A program made the translations under genes and the position numbers. DNA of 64,000 nucleotides from Thereva unica (Eukaryota; Arthropoda; Insecta; Diptera; Therevidae). The stretch's first letter is position 1. Each line of letters begins with the position of its first letter. Location of the stretch: NCBI GenBank assembly GCA_949987705.1, contig OX465284.1:65085470-65149469 (forward strand). The letters run 5' to 3'. Shown piece after piece: positions 55,187-64,000 of this stretch. The notes under the pieces were generated by a model that worked only from the letters and a program-made list of their open reading frames with translations, searched no databases and was not told the DNA's origin.

Positions 55187-56545
55187 TGAACGCTGCCATA
55201 CAGAAAATGGGGAACAACAAGTGATTTGATGAGTTTAGCTCGAATAGGCGAAGATAACAGACTTCCGTGTAGCCGCAATTTACGAAGAGTGCCATAGATT
55301 TTAGAGAGCATCAACGAGACATGATTACAGCAGGGAAGTTTGGAATTGACAACAATACCCAGGTTTTTGGCACATTCAACAATTGGTAGAGGAACATTAT
55401 CAAGTAAAATAGGCGGGAAACCATCCAGGGACAGCGAGCAACGACTAAGGAAAAGTACTTGTGATTTAATTGGATTTAGTTTAAGGAAATTACTAGAACT
55501 CCACTCATTAATTTGAGATAGGGTTCTATTGAGTTTAGAGACACAGTACTCAATCTGATGAGGCGGACACGAGATATATAGCTGAAGGTCATCAGCATAG
55601 AGATGAAAAGAGCAGTGACGGATAACGGATGGAAGATCATTAATATAAAGGGAGAAAATCAAAGGACCAAGAACCGAACCCTGAGGCACACCTGCAGGTA
55701 CTCTAAGGAAAGAGGATACCACATTATTGTGCCGAACACACTGAAGCCTATTAGAGAGAAGAGAAGAAAAAAGACGAACAGAAGAAGAAGAGAAGTGATA
55801 CCGTTGACTAAGTTTATGAAGGAGATGCGAGTGAACCACAGAGTCAAACGCCTTGGAGAAATCAAGAAGAACTAGTACTGCAATATCACCTCGATCAAGA
55901 GCGGAACGAAGATCAGTCGTTACCTTCAGTATAGCAGTTTCGCAACTGTGGAATTTACGGAAGCCAGATTGGAGATTAGAAACGAAATTATTAGAATCAA
56001 GATATCGAATGACTTGAGTGAATACAATTTTCTCAAAGACTTTAGCTAAAAAGGGAAGAATACTAATAGGTCGAAAATCAGACAAATCAGCAGGGAAGGG
56101 CTTTTTAGGTACAGAAGTCACTAAGGCTTTTTTCCATAGTAAAGGGACTTGGGAGGTTGTCAGGCAGTAATTAAGAATATGCGTGATAATTTCAACAATT
56201 AAATGGGAGAGAATCTTAAGAAAGCGAGGAGAAATTCCATCATATCCAATGCTGTTGGACAAAATGGAAAGCAGTACTCCAAGTACTTCACGTGAGTCAA
56301 CACAACGAAAATTAAAACCATCAAAACATAGAGCATTGGAAAAAGGGGAACCAGAAGAGGAAGACAATGAGGAATTGGGAGGGGATTGAATGAAGGATGC
56401 ATTGAGTGAGTTTACATCTACATCATAAGAGTTAAGCTCAGAGGAATGAATGCCTAGAGAACGGAGATTAGACCAAAGTTGCATAGTGGACAGAGCAGGA
56501 TCAAGTTTCCGGGAGTAAAATTCACGCTTGGCCGATTTGACTTTG
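55187..56545 (-). CDS. CR1/Jockey-type LINE reverse transcriptase (3' truncated)
   Basis: The open frame starts in the linker ('KREFYSRKLDPALSTMQLW') and covers the full RT: 'TSVPKKPFPADLSDFRPIS', 'QSGFRKFHSCETAILKVT', 'VLLDFSKAFDSVVHSHLL', 'GVPQGSVLGPLIFSLYINDL' and the catalytic 'LYADDLQLYISC'. It follows the thumb to 'SLVVPHFLYGSV' and then enters LINE C sequence, which adds an unrelated tail up to 55105. The ATG at 56484 is internal. Catalytic residues are intact but the C-terminal 100 or so residues are lost. Confidence 0.86.
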
Positions 56546-56576
56546 TTATTGATTCTTCTTCTTCTTCTTTGCTCCG

Positions 56577-57815
56577 TTAACTGGCGGTCCGAGCGGGACG
56601 TCCCCGCAACGGATACGCTGCTGTCAGTGCCGCTGGGTCCCGAACTCTATTCACGATTCGCTTCCATTCTTCTCGGTTTTTGGCGGTGTCTCGAGCCTCG
56701 GTAACTGATAATCGTTGATTCTTTAAGTCACCCTCGATATTCTTCAACCAGGTTTTCTTCGGTGCCGATCGCTGTATTCTCCAGTCTGCAGGACGGTCTC
56801 GCCAGAGAAGTTTACGTGGCAAGCGGTTATCATCCATTCGGCAAACATGTCCAAACCACCGTAGTCGACGTTTTTGCATTTCTTCTTCGATCAGTGTTTG
56901 CTGATCGCATCTTTGTCTGACAACCTCGTTTCGAAGGCGATCACGGAGTGAGACACGGAGGATCTGCCTCAAACATCGCATTTGGAAGACCTCGAGCTTC
57001 TTAACGTCCGGTTTGAGCAGTGTCCACGTTTCAGATCCATAAAGAAGAATCGGAAGAATCAACGTTCGGTAAAGACGTAGTTTTGTTTTGATGGAGATAT
57101 TTGCTCGTTTCCATATGCACCACTTGAGCGAGGCGAATGTTGCTGTTGCCTGGCCGATACGGCTGTGAACGTCGGCCGTCGATGCTACTTTCGTTTCCTC
57201 AACCAATGATCCCAAATATTTGAACGTTGGAACCTGTTCGATTTGGGTTCCATCGAGGTGAACACTGGCTCTTGATCCATCCGTTGTGAGCACTTTGGTC
57301 TTTTCCGCATTGATTTTTAACCCGTATGATTGGGCGATGCGGGAAATATCGTATAAGATGTCCGTTGCTTCGGCATCCGAGTCGGCGAAAACAGCGCTAT
57401 CGTCGGCGAACATTAAGTCTGTTACGAAGATGTTGTCGTCGTATTGAACTCCGAGTCGTCCATCGAATGCTTCACGCATAATCGCGTCGATCACAACGTT
57501 GAAGAGAAGTGGCGAAACGACGTCTCCCTGTCGGACACCCGTCTGAATCGGGAACTCCTCGGATAAGTCGTTTCGAATACGAACGCTGCTGGTTGAGCCA
57601 TCGTACGACGCTTGGAGAAGTTGGATGATTCTCAATGGCACGTGTTCGGTTACCAAGACTCTCCACAAGCTGTTCCAATCGATGCAATCGAAAGCGGATT
57701 TGAAATCGATGAAAACGACGACAATTCGTTTGCCGCAACGAATTCTTTTTTCCATTAACTGACGGAGGGCGAATATTTGATCAATGCATCCTCGATGTGG
57801 TCTAAATCCCGCTTG
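56577..57815 (-). pseudogene. Nested RTE-like LINE: RT palm to C-terminus
   Basis: In phase with the preceding segment: 'VVVFIDFKSAFDCIDWNSLW', 'TGVRQGDVVSPLLFNVVIDA', the catalytic 'LMFADDSAVFADSD', 'YRTLILPILLYGSETWTLLK' and 'RRLRWFGHVCRMDDNRLPRK'. The C-terminus ends 'AYPLRGRPARTAS'. The ATG at 57755 is internal. RT residues are intact. Confidence 0.87.
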
Positions 57816-58913
57816 TTACTCCCGGCTCGTTTGCTCTCGATGTTTCTGTAGCCTCGATTGTATTATTTTCGTAAATACTTTACCGACGATCGAAACAAGG
57901 CTAATACCGCGATAATTCTTGCATTCCCGACTGTCGCCTTTCTTCAAAATTGGGACAACGATCGCTTTCTTCCATACCGAAGGGACACGATCCGAATGCC
58001 ATATGTGTGTTATGAGGACATGAAGTCGTTGTGATAAGACATCACCTCCAGCTTTGATCATCTCGGCGGTTACTTGGTCTATTCCCGGCGCTTTTCCATT
58101 TTTCAGCGATTTTATTGCTGTCTTCACCTCGATAATTGTTGGTTCGGTATCGAGAAACTGATTCATCGGCTGTTCGATAATCGGTGGTTCGGGTGCTGGA
58201 CCTTGCGGCGGATCGTGGTTATACAGCTGGTGGAAGAATGCTCTCCACCGCTCCAGGCGTTCATGGGCAGAAGTCACAAAAGTTCCATCCGATTTTTTGA
58301 TGTTGTCGTTTGTTGATGTTGTTTTGCCGCCTAGCCGGCGGATTGTCTGGTACAGCGTCCGGTACTCGTGCCTCGACGCCGCTTTTTCCATGTCGGCCGC
58401 AACGTTATTCCAGTACGCTTCTCGTTCCAATTTCATTTTCTGCCGAACTTCTTTGTTCAATCTTCGGTATTCCTCAAAGTCGACGTGTTTCATGCGCTTC
58501 CGCTGATCGACGAGGTCCAGACAGCTGTCCGAGATCCATGGCTGCGTCCGTTTACGGATAGTTGGACACAACTCCATTGCACACTCCACAATAGACTCCG
58601 ACAATTGCCTTTCTTCTACATCGATATCGTCCGGTATTGCGAGCGCCGCGAATTTGTTGGATAATGCCATTTGAAACTCTCGCCCGATGGCCGGGTCCCG
58701 TAGGCACGCCCAATTTTTCTTGGCTGGTGGTGGCTCCGTTTTCTTCGCTCTTTGCAATCGCATCTGCAATTTCGCTCGAACAAGATAATGGTCCGATCCG
58801 CAATCGGGTCCACGCATTGCACGTACGTCTTTAAGCGTCGATCGGAATCTTGTGTTGATCAAAACGTAGTCTAACATCGCCGAGTCTTTGCCGGATGGAT
58901 TTCGCCATGGATG
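57816..58913 (-). pseudogene. Nested RTE-like LINE: endonuclease end and RT fingers
   Basis: The frame carries the endonuclease C-terminus ('SAMLDYVLINTRFRSTLKDV', 'GPDCGSDHYLVRAKLQ' with the catalytic Asp-His), the linker ('LERWRAFFHQLYNHDPP') and RT fingers ('LKNGKAPGIDQVTAEMIKAG', 'VPILKKGDSRECKNYRGI'). It ends at TAA 57816-57818, after 'HREQTSRE'. The next frame continues in phase with 'QAGFRPHRGCIDQIF', so a single nonsense change inactivates ORF2. Confidence 0.88.
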
Positions 58914-59243
58914 TTATTGATTAAATTGCGAAGATTTTTGTATTCACGAAGGTAGCTCAGGATCCTCGTTCTGCGATAACGTCTATACAAGAACTCACGC
59001 TCAACAATCAGGTTGCGAATTTCGTAAGAAAACCAAGGACAAGATGGAGTAGAGATGTCTTCTTGTAACTAAAGGGACACATTGATTAAATAGAGACTGA
59101 GTGAAAGTATTAAACAGATCGACTTTGGTGTCCATGCAGGTTGTATTATAGATATCAGCCCAAGGTACAGACGAAGAAGCTTCAGAAAGGCGAGTAAAAT
59201 TGATGTTATTGAAGTCGTGATGTTGTGGTTGATTGAAGAAGTT

Positions 59244-59710
59244 CGTTGTCCTTTTGACTGTTCATCGTAGTTGATGGGGGATGGCAGGGAAATTGTGTTT
59301 ACCCTGGACAGAGTATCTGCTACCACATTGTTTTTTCCAGCTATGTGTTGAATGTTTGTTGTGAATTCTCCTATGTAGCTTAGGTGTCTTATTTGTCTTG
59401 GAGATGACTTCTCAGGTTTTTGCTGAAAAGCAAAAGTTAATGGCTTGTGGTCAGTGTATATGACAAACTGTTGTCCTTCTAGGAGATGTCGAAAATGCTT
59501 CACGACCAAGTAAGCACTGAGGAGTTCTCGATCGTATGCGCTATACTTTGTTTGCGCTGGTGATAGCTTGTGGGAAAAAAATCCTAAAGGTTGCCATCCT
59601 TCTGGTGCTAGCTGTTGTGTGACTGCGCCTACCGCAGTGTCGGACGCATCTACCATTAATGCGAATGATGCGTTCTGGATTGGATGAGCTAGAAGCGTTG
59701 CGTTTGCCAA
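59244..59710 (-). pseudogene. Gypsy-3 RNase H
   Basis: The frame shows 'FALMVDASDTAVGAVTQQ' (first Asp), 'SHKLSPAQTKYSAYDRELL' (Glu), 'FVIYTDHKPLTFAFQQ' (Asp) and 'HIAGKNNVVADTLSRV' (Asp). The acidic residues are kept. A TAA just upstream (about 59713) separates it from the RT segment. The open frame continues past 59244 into LINE sequence down to 59069, which is not gypsy. Confidence 0.86.
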
Positions 59711-59726
59711 TGCTTATTTGCATTGT

Positions 59727-60104
59727 TCAAAAACGTGGTGTAGCTCCTGTGTCCATCCATTGTATGTTGGTTTTGTCATTCTTTTTGTTGCCTGAATGAC
59801 ATGCGTGAAGGGGGGCCTGAATCTCCGCGGCTTTGGGTATGAACCTGCGGTAGAAGTTGACCATCCCTAGAAATCTGCGTAGCTCTTGCACTGTTGTCGG
59901 CTTTTTGTATGTTGTGATAGCTTCTGCCTTTGCTGGAAGTGGTCTAGTTGCCTCTTCGTTGATGAGATATCCCAAAAAACTTACTTCTGTTGCTTCGAAC
60001 GTACACTTATTTGGGTTGATGGTTAGTCCGTATTCCTGTAAGCGTTGGAACAGTTGTCTCAGTTCCTGGAAGCGATGAGGGAGTCCTCTATATATTGGAA
60101 ACAA
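59727..60104 (-). pseudogene. Gypsy-3 RT C-terminal part
   Basis: Encodes 'LFQRLQEYGLTINPNKCTFE', 'VSFLGYLINEEATRPL' and 'LRRFLGMVNFYRRFIPKAAE', the RT thumb and connection. It is out of frame with the catalytic segment at 60059-60475. A small deletion near 60075 shortened the loop after the active site. Confidence 0.85.
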
Positions 60105-60475
60105 AAGTCAAACCCTCTAGTTACTTCGTGAACCAATCGCTGGAATGTTTGTGCTGCATTGCAAAAACCAAACGTCATTCTCGGAAACTCAAACAGTCCG
60201 AATGGTGTAGTGATTGCTGTTTTCCGAATATCTTCGGGCGCCATTGGGATTTGATGGTAGGCACGGTTGAGGTCTATCGTGCAGAAAATTGTCTTCCCCT
60301 CTAATTGATACGCAAAATCCTGAATGTGTGGAATGGTGTAGCGATCAGGTGTTGTAACCGCATTCAGTCTTCTATAGTCCACGCATGGTAGCCATTCACC
60401 ACTGGGTTTTTTTACCATGTGGAGAGGACTTGCCCAGCAGCTGTCGGATGGGCGGCAGATTCCTGTATCCAGCAT
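60059..60475 (-). pseudogene. Gypsy-3 RT catalytic part with altered active site
   Basis: Shows '[20 protein letters not shown]', '[20 protein letters not shown]', '[18 protein letters not shown]' and '[20 protein letters not shown]'. The catalytic motif reads Tyr-Ile-Glu-Asp in place of Tyr-Ile-Asp-Asp, so one essential aspartate is lost. The frame terminates soon after. Confidence 0.86.
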
Positions 60476-60519
60476 GTATTGAAACTCCTGTTTAGCAATT
60501 TTCAGTTGTTCCGGGGAAT

Positions 60520-61070
60520 CCGTCGTCTTGGCCGGCTATATATTGGTGATCCTGTTGTTTGGATATAATGTCTCACACTGTGCGAAGTTTGTGTAGGCAG
60601 GGTATTCCTGGTGATGACCTTGAATTCCTTCAGTACGCTGTATAGTGGAGCTTATGGGTTGATAGTACTAATTGCAGTTGATGTAGAAGATGATGGTACT
60701 CTTGATCTTGATGACTGCAGCAACGTTGTGTTGTCGATTAGCCGATTATTTTTTACATCGACCAAAAGATTGTAATGGGCCAGGAAATCTGCACCTATTA
60801 TGGGCTCTTTGACAAGAGCGATGATAAAAGGCCATTGGAAACTCCTGCGCAGACCCAGGTTGAGTTGTAGCAGTCGTTGTCCGAAAGTTGGTATCTCGGT
60901 ACCGTTGCGTCTGCGTACAGAATTTGTGCTGAGTATTGTTGGTTCTTCTCTTTTGGAGTTGGTGGGATCACTGAAACTTCGGATCCAGTGTCGATGAGAA
61001 ATCTTCTATTTGCAGTAGACCTTTCGTCGAAGTAGAGGCGACTAATTGTGGTTTTGGACCAGCTAGTCCC
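60520..61070 (-). pseudogene. Gypsy-3 protease region
   Basis: The minus strand retains fragments of a retropepsin: a 'RRFLIDTGSEVSVIP'-like active site near 60950-61010 and '[19 protein letters not shown]' near 60745-60810. Frameshifts break it, and no single frame spans it. Confidence 0.7.
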
Positions 61071-61074
61071 TATT

Positions 61075-61850
61075 ACTGGTCCACGACTTAGTTTTTTTCC
61101 AAAGCTGCAGGGTTGTTGGCATCTGCGGGCTGCATTCCCGAATCTTCTGTGGTACCAACACTTTTGTTGCGAGTTGCTGTGGTTAATGTCGTGTGCTTGG
61201 TTGGTGGCGGGTTGTATGGTGTTGGATATCCTTAATCGGCTGCCTTGTTGGACTTCGTTTGTGGAACTTTAGTTTTTCTACTTCCTTCTGGAGAGTTGCT
61301 ACCTGCTGCTGAAGGTTTATGGAAGATGTTGTTGATACTGCTGCAACATCTGAAAAAACCTCCGAAATTTTATCTGCCATCTCCGCCAGTTTACTAATGA
61401 CCTGGGTTGAGCAGCTAGTGAGAACTGCCTAAGTTTGTGAAGGCAATTGTTGCATCCACAGGGTCTTTAGTCCTTCGTTGGAGATGTTACCGCCAGCTAG
61501 TTCCTTCATTCGGTTGAGGAGTTGAGATGGTTTCCGTCCATCTGCCGTGATGCTGATGAGAAGTTCTTTTAGGCGTCGCTGCTCTGATTCCTGGAAAACT
61601 TGTAATAGTCGCTCCTATAGCGCCAAATACTGGTCTTTCGTAGGTGGTTTGGTGATGACGTCCCTCACTTCCGTCAAGATGTTTGCATTCAGATTTCTTA
61701 CTAGTGTGTAGTACTGCGTAACATCCGATTTTATCCCACTGGTGTGGAATTGTGCCTCCAGATCCGGACACTTCTTCCAGAACGGTGGTACTCGTACGGA
61801 TACGGCTGCTATGGCTCTTCCTTCGTTCTGGGTTGCTGCTTGCTGCAAGT
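61075..61850 (-). pseudogene. Gypsy-3 Gag, broken
   Basis: Pieces in several frames: 'VRVPPFWKKCPDLEAQFHTS' near the N-terminus (61780), 'VITKPPTKDQYLAL' (61620), a segment 'RKPSQLLNRMKELAGG' (about 61500-61540), and 'INLQQQVATLQKEVEKLKFH', a coiled coil, near 61270-61300. They align in order with Gypsy-1 Gag, so both belong to one gypsy group. Confidence 0.8.
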
Positions 61851-61984
61851 ATTTACAAAGGTCTTATATACAAGTGTTACACAAGTTACATGGGAATTAT
61901 ATTTACCCAAGAAAAAATGATTTTAAGAAAAGTGATACGCCACGTATTATGATACGCCACAACATCAATTTTTTCACTATCCGA

Positions 61985-62080
61985 CTGCATTTTTCTTCAG
62001 AAGGAACTTGACACCCTTTGTTCGTGGTGCAAGGCTAACAGACTAGAGTTAAATCCCAATAAATGTAAAAAATATTCGTT
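61985..62080 (+). pseudogene. LINE RT fragment
   Basis: About 30 codons read 'LQKELDTLCSWCKANRLELN' followed by 'PNKCK', the segment after the RT active site in Jockey-group LINEs. Both ends are missing; it stands next to, and opposite in strand to, the following LINE. Confidence 0.65.
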
Positions 62081-62242
62081 TTATTGTATTGTTGCTCCTT
62101 TATCTTATTCATATTTTTTTTTATGTGATAGTCTAAGCTCAGGTGTCACCCTTTGTACTACTAGGAGGTCATGTCGTTTAACTCATGGTGCAATGTCCAG
62201 TAGTAAGCTTGGCTCGAAAGATAGAGAGAAGGACATAATAGG

Positions 62243-63000
62243 TTAGGGGGAGTCAAGGGGTTGTTGCAGAAAGTGGCGATGAACCTTGCGTTTGAACTCT
62301 TGGATGTTGTATGAGTTCGGGAATACTGTCATTGGAAGGTTGTTCCACAGACGAGTTGTTCTTGTTATAAACGAATTTCTAGATCGGAGTGTGCGCGAAG
62401 CTAAGGGCTGTAAACCGTGGGGGTGAGCCGAGCGGGAAAGTCTTGTGTTGCGGGAAAAATGTTGCCGTGGAGGCATGAGGTTACTTATTTCAATGGAGCA
62501 ATCATTATGAAAAAAGCGATAAAATTTTGCCTGAGCTGCTACATTCCTACGGTGGCTTCATGAATCAATTGAAGAGCAAATGGCGCTGTCACCAATAAGT
62601 TTGAGGGCGCGGTTTTGCACCTTGTCCAGCCAAGCTAAGATGGTTCTTGGGGCCCCGGCCCAGATATACGAGTTGTATTCAAGACGGGGACGAATGTAGT
62701 ACTTGTAGATTATAGCCCTGGCAGACGGCTGAAGGAGAAATTTGCACCTTTTGAGGAATCCTAGACACTGTGATGCGGTATGTGGTTGTTCCAGCGCAGA
62801 TCTTCAGCTAAAGTTACGCCTAGGATGTTTAGAGAGGGTTCTGCCGTTACGGTCTTGTTGTCCACTGAAATAGAAAGTGGTTCGGTGCAAGTTTTATTGG
62901 AGATGAGACGGTACTTGGTTTTTAATGCATTAAATTGGTCACGGTTCTTGTGGCCCCAATCAAGAATTCGTTCGATGTCCCTGTTGATTGAATTGGACAA
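62243..63000 (-). pseudogene. Jockey-group LINE: thumb and C-terminus
   Basis: 62761-63000 has 'FNALKTKYRLISNKT' and 'SLNILGVTLAEDLRWNNHI', the post-catalytic segment. 62243-62476 ends the protein with 'FITRTTRLWNNLPMTVFPNS'. Between them the frame is broken, although the strand still reads as LINE sequence. Confidence 0.8.
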
Positions 63001-63041
63001 CAGTTGGCGATGATGTAGACAAGGTCTGGCACGCGCTTGTG

Positions 63042-63524
63042 TTACATTATCAAAGCCATAGGAGTAACGTAGAGTACCGTCTCATCAGCAAAGCTGTGGA
63101 GTGAGTTGGAGGGGACTGAGAGCAGGTCATTTATAAAAACTAGGAAGAGGGCTGGTGATAGAATTGAGCCCTGGGGAACTCCTGCGGAGATGTGGTGGGG
63201 ATCGGATTCGACGCCATCCAATACTACCTTGATTGAACGGCCTGAAAGGAAGCTCTCAATCCAGTTCTTCAGAACAGAGTCAATACCAATAGCTTGGAGT
63301 TTACCCAACAGAGCAGGATGCCATACTCTGTCAAAAGCCTTGGAGATATCTAGAGCAGCCAGACCAGATTCACCAAATCGGTGTATACTTCGGCTGAGGT
63401 GCTCCGTTAGGCAAACAAGGAGGTCTCCAGTAGATCTTTTCGATCTAAAGCCGTATTGTTTGTCGTTCAATATTTGGTTGTATTCAAGATATTCCATAAG
63501 CTTTCTTTTTATTATTGCCTCCAT
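63042..63524 (-). pseudogene. Jockey-group LINE: RT palm with altered active site
   Basis: Encodes 'NDKQYGFRSKRSTGDLLVCL', 'AALDISKAFDRVWHPALL' and 'AGVPQGSILSPALFLVFIND'. The catalytic motif reads Phe-Ala-Asp-Glu instead of Phe/Tyr-Ala-Asp-Asp. The frame ends soon after at 63042. Confidence 0.85.
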
Positions 63525-63556
63525 AACTTTGGAGAGAATATAAGTGCTATTGGGCG

Positions 63557-63982
63557 TTAGTTAGTAGGGTCACTAGCTTCACCTTTTTTCGGTATAGGCT
63601 GAACATGAGCCAGTTTCCAGGAGTCAGGATAAACTCCGGAGAAGTATGAAAGTGCAAAAAGTTTGCGCAGAGGTTTAGCCAAAGGTGAGGCACATTTTTT
63701 AAGAACTATAGGGGGAATTTTATCGGGGCCAGTGGCTTTGTTGGAGTCCAGCTGTTTGAGGCACTTATACACTTCACGCGTCCTGAAGAAAACTCTATCC
63801 ATTGAGTGAGCGGAACACTCGATAGTGGGGGGTTGCATGTTAGCATCGGGTAAGGAAGAATTCTCGGCGAACAGAAGTGCAAGTAGATCGGCCTTGGGTT
63901 TGCTTTCTGTTATCACCTGTTTGTTATAAATGAATGGAGCCGTTGTATGTGAAGTGAAATTCTTCCTGATGGAGGTTACCAA
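63557..63982 (-). pseudogene. Jockey-group LINE: linker and RT fingers
   Basis: Encodes 'TREVYKCLKQLDSNKATGPD' and 'KIPPIVLKKCASPLAKPL', then 'WKLAHVQPIPKKGEASDPTN', the start of the RT domain. A frame break near 63557 separates it from the palm segment. Confidence 0.84.
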
Positions 63983-64000
63983 GGACCAGAAGTTTTTACT

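Larger units (their letters stand above)
56555..58913 (-). mobile_element. RTE-like LINE nested in the CR1-type LINE
   Basis: TTATTGATT is duplicated at 56546-56554 and 58914-58922. The 3' end is a CTTCTTCTT (element strand AAGAAGAAG) tail. The 5' end is truncated within the endonuclease. ORF2 is split only by one in-frame TAA at 57816. A shorter relative lies at 41505-42035. Confidence 0.93.
55187..59243 (-). mobile_element. CR1/Jockey-type LINE, interrupted by an RTE-like LINE
   Basis: Two parts, 58923-59243 and 55187-56554, join once the insert at 56555-58913 and one copy of TTATTGATT are removed. The first part gives the pre-RT linker ('PWFSYEIRNLIVEREFLY') with one frameshift near 59035. 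The second gives the RT. The 3' end is missing. Its 5' side abuts Gypsy-3 RNase H at about 59243, so it inserted in that gypsy. Confidence 0.85.
59244..61850 (-). mobile_element. Gypsy-3, decayed Ty3/gypsy element
   Basis: Minus-strand order: gag (61850-61075), protease (about 61070-60520), RT (60475-59727) and RNase H (59710-59244), then loss of the rest where the CR1-type LINE inserted. Its Gag resembles that of Gypsy-1. Stops and frameshifts occur in every domain. No LTR was recognised beyond 61850. Confidence 0.85.
62236..64000 (-). mobile_element. Jockey-group LINE, runs off window
   Basis: Minus-strand coding segments from 63982 down to 62243 represent the RT and C-terminus of one ORF2. 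Frameshifts separate them. The 3' end is near 62236. The upstream (5') part lies beyond the window. Confidence 0.8.

Overview
This is an AT-rich insect genomic window, probably dipteran. The one recognisable host gene is a tweety-family (TTYH) chloride-channel gene. It has introns of 53-101 nt plus one long intron, and the flanking families (Ty3/gypsy, I-group, CR1/Jockey-type and RTE-like LINEs, hAT, PIF/Harbinger-type MITEs) are typical of insects. One LTR also carries an arthropod-style TATA plus TCAGTT initiator. The order is inferred; no species is claimed. I saw no bacterial operon, CRISPR array or rRNA gene.

Layout. 1-4150: a minus-strand Ty3/gypsy element (Gypsy-1) with an otherwise open pol frame, split by a 5'-truncated I-group LINE (811-2333, 9-bp TSD). 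4820-5360: LINE 3' tail. 6038-12778: a second minus-strand gypsy (Gypsy-2) with one LTR, missing its 3' end and split by a CR1/Jockey-type LINE (7321-9440). 12.9-17.0 kb: dispersed and tandem repeats, including an exact 146-bp-period array inside an inverted-repeat element (13714-14692). 17041-20237: RTE-like LINE A with a 12-bp TSD and a deleted endonuclease region. 21.75-25.75 kb: a dispersed repeat interrupted by a complete but inactivated hAT transposon (22286-25421, 8-bp TSD). 25.8-31.4 kb: decayed RTE-like LINEs carrying three MITE insertions with 8-bp TSDs, one of them a tandem dimer.

33647-39566: the tweety gene, read through seven exons. A 539-residue channel ends at an in-frame UGA (38720-38722). 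The frame then stays open for another 262 codons across one more small intron and ends in a PDZ-ligand-like Val-Thr-Glu-Leu. Intron 2 holds an old I-group LINE that was itself hit by a TA-flanked MITE.

40.3-64 kb: mostly repeats. These are an RTE-like fragment (41.5 kb), a Harbinger-type MITE (42490-43085), a TA-flanked inverted-repeat element (43878-44426), an RTE-like LINE with an 11-bp TSD (44910-46368), a tRNA-like SINE head (46.7 kb), LINE B (51064-53031, sister of LINE A) inside an inverted copy of the 21.7-kb repeat, and LINE C (54274-55186). A three-level nest follows: an RTE-like LINE (56555-58913) inside a CR1-type LINE (55187-59243) inside a third gypsy (Gypsy-3, to 61850). A last minus-strand LINE runs off the window end.

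The most interesting points are the alternative C-terminus of tweety, the 146-bp higher-order array, and the MITE dimer that seems to have inserted as one unit.
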